Positions 1 to 5,411 of a DNA stretch of 6,181 nt are shown in pieces. Source of the DNA: Rhizobium sp. Q54 (lineage in GTDB: Bacteria; Pseudomonadota; Alphaproteobacteria; Rickettsiales; UBA1997); the NCBI GenBank assembly GCA_945865855.1, contig CAMBES010000083.1, forward strand, positions 1 through 6,181. Reading direction: 5' to 3'. Each line of letters opens with the position of its first letter. Position 1 is the first letter of the stretch. The notes under the pieces are model-generated. The model saw only the letters and a program-made list of their open reading frames with translations. It had not been told where the DNA came from and did no database searches. The translations under genes and the position numbers were made by a program.

Positions 1-185
1 TTAAAACGGAAATTCTTGTCGCTTCAATTCGTCACCCAATCCACATCACTGCTGCCGCAAAAATGGGCGCACATGTTGCAACTATTCCAGGCAAGATTTT
101 AAAGCAATTGGCTTCACACCCACTTACTGAAAAAGGACTGGAAACTTTCGTAAAAGATTGGGCTTCGACCGGACAAAAGATTTAA
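1..185 (+). CDS. Transaldolase / fructose-6-phosphate aldolase family, C-terminal part
   Basis: This is the 3' end of a gene that enters from the left edge. The frame reads 60 residues (codons from position 3) and stops at TAA 183-185. The visible protein starts KTEILVASIRHPIHI, continues GAHVATIPGKILKQLASHP and ends FVKDWASTGQKI. This pattern (VASIR followed by HP, then a TIP segment, a HPLT segment and a final helix with DW) matches my recollection of the C-terminus of the small transaldolase / fructose-6-phosphate aldolase (Tal type 3B/MipB) family, about 215-220 residues long. Members are cytosolic class I aldolases that move dihydroxyacetone units in the non-oxidative pentose phosphate pathway or cleave fructose 6-phosphate. 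The catalytic lysine lies in the missing part, so the two activities cannot be told apart. The next gene is convergent. Confidence 0.88.
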   Translation, partial: KTEILVASIRHPIHITAAAKMGAHVATIPGKILKQLASHPLTEKGLETFVKDWASTGQKI

Positions 186-331
186 TTCTATTCCCGCAAA
201 CATCCTCACGAAAGGGTGAATCGCGGCAACAGCTTTCTTGTTAATATTGCAAAAAAGAGTTGTTTGGGTCTCGCCGGAAATGAGCAGCAAAATAAATTGC
301 GACTTACTTCTCCAGCCAGATGGCGCGAAAT

Positions 332-1651
332 TTACTCCGCCTTAATCATATCCATTCCCATCTCGATATTCACCTTCCCAGCATCGCTACGATATTTAAT
401 TTCGACTTCGCCTCGACCTTCATCGTTGATATAAACGTGCGAAGATGAAACGGCACCAGACATCAAGTTCCAAGTCGGATCAACCTCGATCCAGCGCCCA
501 CCGTAAAAAATCATATTCCAACTGTGGCCTTGGCATTTTTCTTTCTCGTCACAAGCCGCTCCATCAATAATAAAGGATGGAATGCCCGCAAGGCGCGCTA
601 AGCCATCGTAAAGCCGCGCATATTCCGTGCACACGCCCAAACGATTGGTCACAATAACTTCCAAACTCGGCAGCTTTCCTACATATGCGAGATCGTAGGT
701 CAAAAATTTGTTAACGAATTTCCCGATCGCAACATAAATCGGCAAACCGGCATAAGCACTATCGCCGCGAATTTTTTGTAATATCGAAGTAAGCAGCGTC
801 GCCTCTTCTTGACTAACCTTGCTGTAATTAATCATGTTGCGCATCACCTGCCTGCGCTGCGCTGGGCCAGTTGAAATTTTTGCCGAACTTTTAATTTCCA
901 ATTTATTCGTCGGCACTTTGAAGGTGTAAGAAGTATCGTCGCCCTTTCGATCGGTAACCACCGGCCTAGTGCTAAATTCTTTCATGTAGCCCTCAACTTT
1001 TTGCCTACTTGCTTGAAAATATAGCGGCATTTTTAGCATAAATTCTCCGAGAGGTTTCTCAGAACTTACCGTGGTTTTAACCGCAACATTCCATGTGGCG
1101 CTTAGCTGTGTAAATTTTATGATTTCATTAATTCCTTCTTTAGGCACGACCGCAGAGTAAGTAATCACGTTACCATTATTGACAGCTTTTGGGTTGTATG
1201 AAATCAGCTCATATCCGGGAAAATCTACAGTGATTAAAGCCTCGGCACCAACAGCAAAATTCGGAACATAAATCGCTTCTTGGCGAAAATTTGGATTAAT
1301 TGCGATAGGTTTTTCTTTAGCCAAAAAACTAAAAGAAACCCTCTGCCCACTAATCTTTGGCTGAGGAAAAGTAATTTTTAAAACATTTTCTGCGAAGTCA
1401 TATTTCGCCGGCTTGCCTTCAAAGCTAACATTGGCAATCGAGATCTCTTCTTTACTGTCGAAGCTAATTGAAAAGGCGGTCATGGCCTGATCTTTCGGTA
1501 AGTTTTTAACTTGTCCGGCAATTGTAATTACTGAATTTTTTCCATCGTCAACTAACCGCACAGCCTCATTCCAGTTAGTAACTACAAAGTCCGCTTGAGC
1601 CTGAAGCGGAAAAAGAATAAAAATAAAAAGTAAAAATTTGAGCGATCTCAT
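332..1651 (-). CDS. Exported transglutaminase-like (papain-fold) protein
   Basis: This is a 439-residue protein on the minus strand. It begins with a signal peptide: MRSLK, then a hydrophobic run to about residue 16, then an AQA-D site predicting cleavage after residue 20. It should therefore be exported, probably to the periplasm. Residues 21 to about 280 are beta-rich, with no family I can name. Residues about 295-395 are a transglutaminase-like core. C341 sits in GVCTEYARL at a helix start, H376 in GHSWNMIF and D391 in WIEVDPTWN, giving the Cys-His-Asp triad in the usual order and spacing. Such domains can act as transglutaminases, proteases or peptide/cell-wall modifying enzymes, and the substrate is unknown. 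C367 and C373 sit just before the catalytic His and could form a disulfide. The start is fixed by the signal peptide. No clear Shine-Dalgarno is visible, and the start codon is only 8 bp from the divergent transporter gene. Confidence 0.85.
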   Translation of the reverse strand: MRSLKFLLFIFILFPLQAQADFVVTNWNEAVRLVDDGKNSVITIAGQVKNLPKDQAMTAFSISFDSKEEISIANVSFEGKPAKYDFAENVLKITFPQPKISGQRVSFSFLAKEKPIAINPNFRQEAIYVPNFAVGAEALITVDFPGYELISYNPKAVNNGNVITYSAVVPKEGINEIIKFTQLSATWNVAVKTTVSSEKPLGEFMLKMPLYFQASRQKVEGYMKEFSTRPVVTDRKGDDTSYTFKVPTNKLEIKSSAKISTGPAQRRQVMRNMINYSKVSQEEATLLTSILQKIRGDSAYAGLPIYVAIGKFVNKFLTYDLAYVGKLPSLEVIVTNRLGVCTEYARLYDGLARLAGIPSFIIDGAACDEKEKCQGHSWNMIFYGGRWIEVDPTWNLMSGAVSSSHVYINDEGRGEVEIKYRSDAGKVNIEMGMDMIKAE

Positions 1652-1659
1652 CGAATAAA

Positions 1660-2535
1660 ATGTTTTGGATAATCTTCACAATCGCTGGTGCGACATTACA
1701 AGCTTTCAGGAATTTAGAGCAAAAATATCTCAACCAAAAACTCGACACCCTGACAGTTACTTGGTCACGCTTTCTATTCCCACTTCCCTTAGCAATCGCG
1801 GCAGTTTCCAGCAGTTTTAATTCCGTAAGCAATCAATTTATTTTGCATTGTGCAGTCACCGCTAGCTTTCAAATCACCGGAAATTTTTTGCTGCTACGCA
1901 CGATTCGTTCGAAAAATTTTAGCATTGGAATTGCCTTCTACAAAACGGAACTTCTGCAATCTCTTTTGCTTGGAATAGCCTTTTTCAATCAACATATTTC
2001 CACAGGTGGATTAGTGGCAATTTTAGTCACAACTGCCGGAATGATTTTGATGTCGAACCTAAATTTAAGAAAATTCGAACTCGACAAAGCCGCATTTTTT
2101 GGAACTTTATCTGGCCTCTGTTTTTCGATCTCGGCTTTCAATTTAAAATTCGCTTCCGATCAAATGAGGTTGATTGGATTTAATGACTACACCGCTGGAG
2201 CGATGGTTTTAATGTGGGTAATTTTACTGCAAAATTTAATTTTCTTAATCATCAAATCTTCGCAACGTCGCTTAAAAAAAGATCTCGGTAATTTATTCGC
2301 CGCCGAAAATCGTCGCTCTTTTTTGAAAACCAGCGTTTTGAGTTTTACTGGATCGATCTTGTGGTTTTTAGCTTTTTCCATCGGCAATGTTGTCTACGTA
2401 AAAGCAGTCGGACAAGTTGAATTAATCGTCTCTTTATTCATCTCTTGGCACCTCAAAGAAAAATATAAAAAGCGAGAACTTGTCGGAATCGCCGTAACCG
2501 CGCTAGGCATTTTGGCGCTAATATTTTTTCACTAA
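1660..2535 (+). CDS. EamA/DMT-superfamily membrane transporter
   Basis: This 291-residue protein is almost entirely hydrophobic, with about ten predicted membrane helices: near residues 2-18, 31-50, 58-79, 88-108, 114-132, 144-162, 177-199, 223-241, 244-264 and 273-290. Length and the two five-helix halves fit the drug/metabolite transporter superfamily (EamA-like). The pattern GLVAILVTTAGMILM at the end of half one and ELVGIAVTALGILAL at the end of half two shows the internal repeat. A basic loop (SQRRLKKDLG, about 201-210) and the EKYKKRE loop before the last helix are likely cytoplasmic. The substrate cannot be read from sequence, as family members export metabolites or amino acids or take up nutrients. 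ATG 1660 is the natural start because the first helix begins right there. It is preceded by a purine-rich GAATAAA rather than a good ribosome binding site. Its promoter must lie inside the divergent gene. Confidence 0.85.
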   Translation: MFWIIFTIAGATLQAFRNLEQKYLNQKLDTLTVTWSRFLFPLPLAIAAVSSSFNSVSNQFILHCAVTASFQITGNFLLLRTIRSKNFSIGIAFYKTELLQSLLLGIAFFNQHISTGGLVAILVTTAGMILMSNLNLRKFELDKAAFFGTLSGLCFSISAFNLKFASDQMRLIGFNDYTAGAMVLMWVILLQNLIFLIIKSSQRRLKKDLGNLFAAENRRSFLKTSVLSFTGSILWFLAFSIGNVVYVKAVGQVELIVSLFISWHLKEKYKKRELVGIAVTALGILALIFFH

Positions 2536-2651
2536 TCCAACACTGTTCTACAGTCTCAATCACGCTTGAATTGTGACGGGGCTCTGGAGTGTTCAAAGCA
2601 GTATTTATAACGCGTCATGCTGAGTCGTCGAAGCATGCAAAAATAATCAAA
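2536..2651. other. Intergenic spacer before xth
   Basis: This 116-bp spacer separates the transporter stop from the xth start. It holds a short inverted repeat ACTGT-TCT-ACAGT at 2542-2554, just after the transporter stop, and a hairpin repeat at 2616-2637. The first hairpin has only 5 bp and no T-run, so it is a weak terminator candidate. An AT-rich stretch, GTATTTATAAC at 2601-2611, could contain a -10 element for xth, but no -35 hexamer lies at the expected distance. Confidence 0.5.
2616..2637. repeat. Small hairpin repeat with TGAG...TCGAA core upstream of xth
   Basis: Arms CATGC (2616-2620) and GCATG (2633-2637) are perfect inverted repeats. An added T-A pair makes 6 bp around a loop with TGAGTCGTCGAA. 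The same core logic, TGAG, a few bases, then TCGAA flanked by complementary arms, occurs on the minus strand at 3896-3915 and 3981-4000. I infer a family of short dispersed palindromes of the kind often seen between bacterial genes. It ends 14 bp before the xth ATG and could affect the xth mRNA leader. Confidence 0.5.
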
Positions 2652-3437
2652 ATGAAACTAGTCTCCTGGAATATCAACTCACTGCGACTGCGACTTCCTT
2701 TGCTTAAAAAATTTGTTGAGCAAACAAATCCCGACGTAATTTGCTTACAAGAAATAAAGGTTTCCGACCCAGAATTTCCGCTGCTTGAAGTTAGGGCTCT
2801 TGGTTTTGATTACATCGAATTTTCTGGCGAAAAATCTTACAATGGCGTTGCCATTCTTTCAAAATTTCCACTCACTGAAGTTAGTAAAATTGACATCTGT
2901 AATTACGGTCACAAACGACACATTTCAGCTCAGGTGAATGGTGTTGAGCTTCACAATTTCTATGTGCCTGCGGGTGGCGATATTCCTGATACCGAGCTTA
3001 ATACCAAATTCGCGCACAAGTTGAAATTTATCGATTGGATGACTGCGCATTTTGCCGCGCAAAAAAACAAAAAAATAATAATTGTCGGCGACTTAAATAT
3101 TGCCCCACTTGAGCACGACGTTTGGTCGCACAAACAACTTTTAAAAATCGTTTCGCACACCCCAATTGAGGTCGAAAAAATGGCGCGCTTGCAAGGAAGT
3201 TTAGACTTCCTCGACACCCACCGCCACTTTATTGATCCCTCCGAAAAACTTTACAGCTGGTGGAGCTACCGCGCTAAAAATCCACTTACCGCTAATAAAG
3301 GCCGCAGACTCGATCACATTTGGGCGACGCCAAATCTAAAATCGAATATAAAATCGATGAAAATTTACCGCGATTTTCGTAGCGAAATTCAGCCGTCAGA
3401 CCACGTTCCAATCGAAACTGTTTTTAATTTTTTATGA
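2652..3437 (+). CDS. xth: Exonuclease III-family AP endonuclease
   Basis: This 261-residue protein belongs to the EEP (endonuclease/exonuclease/phosphatase) fold, ExoIII branch. It nicks DNA 5' to abasic sites in base-excision repair and removes blocked 3' ends, using Mg2+. The catalytic set is intact: N7 in SWNINSLR, E34 in LQEIKV, Y104 in HNFYVPAGG, D147 and N149 in IVGDLNIAP, D221 in RRLDHIWATP, and D250/H251 in the final SDHVPIE. N7 and E34 have the same numbers as in E. coli ExoIII, and the length is close to it. The WWSYRAKNP segment (203-211) matches the family's DNA-binding loop. An in-frame ATG at 2589 would add 21 residues reading through the hairpin repeat, so I chose ATG 2652, where the family N-terminus MKLVSWNIN begins. 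No clear Shine-Dalgarno is present. Its TGA overlaps the tsaE ATG. Confidence 0.93.
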   Translation: MKLVSWNINSLRLRLPLLKKFVEQTNPDVICLQEIKVSDPEFPLLEVRALGFDYIEFSGEKSYNGVAILSKFPLTEVSKIDICNYGHKRHISAQVNGVELHNFYVPAGGDIPDTELNTKFAHKLKFIDWMTAHFAAQKNKKIIIVGDLNIAPLEHDVWSHKQLLKIVSHTPIEVEKMARLQGSLDFLDTHRHFIDPSEKLYSWWSYRAKNPLTANKGRRLDHIWATPNLKSNIKSMKIYRDFRSEIQPSDHVPIETVFNFL

Positions 3438-3862
3438 AAAAAATTCTGATAAAATCGAAAAAAGAAATGGCTGATCTAGCCCGAGAAATAGCAGCTTTAG
3501 CACAAGTCGGAGATTTGATTTGCTTGAAAGGAACCTTGGGTGCTGGCAAAAGTTTTTTTGCCAAAAGTTTTATTAATTCGCTGCAAGAAGAAGAGACAGA
3601 AGTGCTAAGCCCAACATTCAATTTGGTTTATTCTTACGAGACAAAAAAAGGCGAAGTTTTTCATTTTGATCTTTACCGAATTAAGTCAGCGGCAGAGCTT
3701 GAAAATATTGGCTTCTTTGAAGCGCTAAAAAGCGGAATTTGTCTGATTGAATGGCCAGAAATTGCGGCGGAATTTCTTCCTGAAAATTGCCAAGAAATCG
3801 AAATAAAAATTCCGATGGGTGAGAATGAAGAGATGCGGGAAGTTACAAACTCGGTCGGTTGA
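3434..3862 (+). CDS. tsaE: tRNA threonylcarbamoyladenosine (t6A) biosynthesis ATPase TsaE
   Basis: This 142-residue P-loop protein has the hallmarks of TsaE: Walker A GTLGAGKSFF at about residues 34-43, the SPTF switch at about 59-62, the HFDLYR segment at about 76-81, and IEWPE at about 104-108. TsaE works with TsaB and TsaD in the cytosol to put threonylcarbamoyl on A37 of ANN-decoding tRNAs. ATP hydrolysis by TsaE resets the TsaBD complex. The length is normal for the family. The ATG lies in the ATGA overlap with the xth stop, so the two genes are probably co-transcribed and translationally coupled. The C-terminus after IKIP (about residue 127) is a short polar tail, GENEEMREVTNSVG, which varies in this family. 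The gene runs convergently into the rluD-like gene across a duplicated spacer. Confidence 0.93.
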   Translation: MKKILIKSKKEMADLAREIAALAQVGDLICLKGTLGAGKSFFAKSFINSLQEEETEVLSPTFNLVYSYETKKGEVFHFDLYRIKSAAELENIGFFEALKSGICLIEWPEIAAEFLPENCQEIEIKIPMGENEEMREVTNSVG

Positions 3863-3895
3863 ATGGGGTCGGAATTTGGTGAATAAGATTTTGGA

Positions 3896-3980
3896 GGTTT
3901 CGACTTCGCTCAACCGGCGAGCGCGTTTTTATTCCTGGGAAATACCCTTCTTCAGTTCCAACAAATCCTTCGGCAAAACA
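3896..3980. repeat. 85-bp imperfect tandem duplication, copy 1
   Basis: Copy 1 is directly followed by copy 2 at 3981-4065 (period 85). By hand I count 15 mismatches over 85 positions and no gaps. The first 25 bases (3896-3920, starting GGTTTCGACTTCGC) are identical in both copies. All the differences are in the last 60. Homology fades at about 3977, where the last three mismatches cluster. On the minus strand copy 1 contains a ghost of the rluD 3' end, described separately. The 25-bp identical block carries GGTT and AACC as short inverted arms. Confidence 0.9.
3929..3976 (-). pseudogene. Remnant of a second rluD-like 3' end (last 15 codons and stop)
   Basis: Read on the minus strand in register with rluD, this piece encodes LPKDLLELKKGISQE followed by TAA. 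The true gene ends LPNDLLELEKGISQE-TAA, so only N to K and E to K differ. Of nine base differences in these 16 codons, seven are at third positions and one more is a synonymous Leu TTG/CTG change. That pattern is the signature of two alleles that diverged under protein-level selection. The piece has no start: upstream, homology ends before the ttg codon, and the frame soon meets a TGA inside the 25-bp repeat. It is therefore a non-coding fragment, probably left by recombination with a related sequence. Confidence 0.75.
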
Positions 3981-4065
3981 GGTTTCGACTTCGCTCAACC
4001 GGCGAACAGGTTTTTATTCTTGGGAAATGCCTTTTTCCAACTCCAACAAATCATTTGGCAATGGA
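3981..4065. repeat. 85-bp imperfect tandem duplication, copy 2 (overlaps rluD 3' end)
   Basis: This is the functional-side copy. It contains the last 15 codons and the stop of the RluD-like gene plus 33 bp downstream of it. The identical 25-bp block sits at 3981-4005. On the plus strand, AACC (3997-4000), eight bases, GGTT (4009-4012) and a T-rich run to 4018 give a weak terminator-like shape for tsaE transcripts. On the minus strand, GGTT and AACC flank the GAGCGAAGTCGA core downstream of the rluD stop and are followed by TGTTTT, again terminator-like but with few pairs. Confidence 0.85.
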
Positions 4066-4994
4066 ACTTCGAAAAACATTTCGCGTTTGTCGCGCGGGTG
4101 AAGAAAGCCGATTTTGTAGGAGTGGAGAGCCTGACGTGGAAATTTTTCGACGAGATTTTTTACTTTTAATTCGATCTCTTTTGGCGCCATTTTTTTGCAG
4201 GAGCTGTAGAGTTGGTCGCCAACAAGTGAGTGCTTAATCGCTTCCATGTGGACGCGAATTTGGTGGGTTCTGCCGGTTTCAAGTCTGCATTCAACTAGAC
4301 TTAAATAACCGCCTAAAAATATTTTTTTCGTCTCGTAATTTGTGGTCGCAACGCGCCCTAAAGTTTTAACAATTTTCATCCGCAAACGATTCACGCGTGA
4401 ACGAATAATATTCTTGTCTATTCGCCCTCTTGCTGGGTCGATTACGCCGTAAACGAAGGCTAAATAATTTCTTTGAATCCTGTGCGCTTTGAGTGCGTCA
4501 GTAAGAATTCCGTGGGTAAAATCATTTTTTGCAACCAGCATCAACCCACTCGTATCCTTGTCCAAACGATGCACAATACCTGGACGCATTTCACCATTAA
4601 TCGAAGAAAGTTTGCCCGCGTGAGTGAATAAAAGTCCGTTGACTAAAGTATTGTCTGCATTGCCTGATCCCGGATGAACAGTGAGCCCAGCCGGCTTGTT
4701 AATCACCAACAAGTCGTCGTCTTCGTAGACAAGTTCGAAGGCAATATCCTTTGCTTGTAAGTGAGAAGGTCGCGCTTCGGGAAGCGTAACGTAAAAAATT
4801 TGCCCAAGAAATTTTGTGTCGCGAGAACCTTTAACTGGCTGTTTCGTGTCGTCACAAACTGCCCCTCGCTCAATCAACATTTTAACTTTGCTGCGCGTTA
4901 CTTCCGGTTTTACTTCCGAAAAATGATTGGTGAGAAATTTATCGAGACGAATTCCGACCTCGCCTTCTGTGACTTCAAATTTGAACTTTTCCAT
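4014..4994 (-). CDS. rluD: RluA/RluD-family 23S rRNA pseudouridine synthase
   Basis: This 326-residue protein has an N-terminal S4 RNA-binding domain (about residues 13-75, GIRLDKFLTNHF with a TRSKVKMLIERGAV helix) and a pseudouridine synthase domain (about 85-315). The catalytic aspartate is D145 in GIVHRLDKDTSGLMLVAKN. Other family blocks are INKPAGLTVHPG (98-109), GRTHQIRVHM (241-250) and RQALHSYKIGFLHP (287-300). E. coli RluD makes pseudouridines in helix 69 of 23S rRNA. S4 plus this length favours RluD over RluA, but RluC-type specificity cannot be ruled out, so the symbol is tentative. An AGGG stretch lies about 8 bases upstream of the ATG and is one of the few good ribosome binding sites here. 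The gene follows panD after 69 bp with a palindrome in between. The very end of the gene is duplicated downstream. Confidence 0.92.
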   Translation of the reverse strand: MEKFKFEVTEGEVGIRLDKFLTNHFSEVKPEVTRSKVKMLIERGAVCDDTKQPVKGSRDTKFLGQIFYVTLPEARPSHLQAKDIAFELVYEDDDLLVINKPAGLTVHPGSGNADNTLVNGLLFTHAGKLSSINGEMRPGIVHRLDKDTSGLMLVAKNDFTHGILTDALKAHRIQRNYLAFVYGVIDPARGRIDKNIIRSRVNRLRMKIVKTLGRVATTNYETKKIFLGGYLSLVECRLETGRTHQIRVHMEAIKHSLVGDQLYSSCKKMAPKEIELKVKNLVEKFPRQALHSYKIGFLHPRDKREMFFEVPLPNDLLELEKGISQE

Positions 4995-5027
4995 TACTTC
5001 GACCCTTGATTCTGTTAGTTAAAATCT

Positions 5028-5052
5028 AATTTTGAGCACCGTGCTCAAAATT
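5028..5052. terminator. 25-bp palindrome between panD and rluD (hairpin or operator)
   Basis: The arms AATTTTGAGCAC (5028-5039) and GTGCTCAAAATT (5041-5052) are perfect reverse complements around a single C. As RNA it would form an 11-bp stem with a 3-base loop on either strand, lying just after the panD stop. Neither side is followed by a long uninterrupted T-run. On the minus strand the stem is followed by TAGATTTT, so it may be a weak or bidirectional terminator, an mRNA-end stabiliser, or a protein-binding palindrome ahead of rluD. The type assigned here is the most ordinary reading. Confidence 0.55.
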
Positions 5053-5063
5053 CCCAAATGGGG

Positions 5064-5411
5064 CTATTTTACCCGATTCTTTTCGTCAACCAAAACGACT
5101 TTTGGCTGAAATTTTTTTGCTTCTTCTTCACTCATTGAAGCGTAAGAAATAATAATTACTGGATCACCAGCCTGCACCAATCGTGCCGCTGCACCGTTTA
5201 CCTGAATCGCTCCTGAGCCAGCTTTGGCCGGAATTGTGTAAGTCGTAAAGCGCTCACCGTTATTAATGTTGAGCACGTCAACTTTCTCGTGAATTAAAAT
5301 ACCCGAAGCCGCAAGCAAGTCAGTGTCAATCGAGATCGAGCCTTCGTAGTTAAGGTCTGCCATTGTAACAGTAGCGCGGTGAATTTTTGCTTTGAGAAGA
5401 GTGATTTGCAT
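5064..5411 (-). CDS. panD: Aspartate 1-decarboxylase (pyruvoyl-dependent) proenzyme
   Basis: This 115-residue PanD converts L-aspartate to beta-alanine for pantothenate and coenzyme A synthesis in the cytosol. The self-cleavage site G24-S25 is in NYEGSISID, and S25 becomes the pyruvoyl group. Other active-site positions match the E. coli numbering: K9, H11, Y22, R54 and Y58 in GERFTTYTI, and N72-G73 in VNGAAA. The product should be a short beta chain (1-24) and an alpha chain (25-115). It is a little shorter at the C-terminus than the E. coli protein (126), within the family range. The ATG shares its first base with the last base of the acs TAA (TAATG), implying translational coupling to acs. 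The stop is TAG at 5064-5066. A palindrome follows it. Confidence 0.96.
   Translation of the reverse strand: MQITLLKAKIHRATVTMADLNYEGSISIDTDLLAASGILIHEKVDVLNINNGERFTTYTIPAKAGSGAIQVNGAAARLVQAGDPVIIISYASMSEEEAKKFQPKVVLVDEKNRVK

Noticed and set aside
194..226. Possible structured RNA or terminator after the transaldolase stop (CCGC...GCGG with an inner TCAC-GTGA)
   Set aside because: Stems are only 4 bp each with an uneven internal loop and no T-run. Pairing this short is expected by chance.
216..434. Small plus-strand open frame (72 codons)
   Set aside because: It starts between convergent genes and runs over the 3' end of the transglutaminase-like gene. It has no ribosome site and no recognisable protein features.
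2571..2611. Sigma70-type promoter for xth
   Set aside because: TTGTGA at 2571 and the AT-rich TATTTA at 2602 are separated by 25 bases, too far for a standard promoter.
2589..2651. N-terminal extension of xth from ATG 2589
   Set aside because: The added 21 residues read through the hairpin repeat and have no place in the family, whose N-terminus MKLVSWNIN starts at 2652.
3819..4169. Open frame of 116 codons across the duplicated spacer on +
   Set aside because: It overlaps the tsaE end and the rluD 3' end in another frame. Its repeated FDFAQPA-like peptides are only a translation of the 25-bp repeat.
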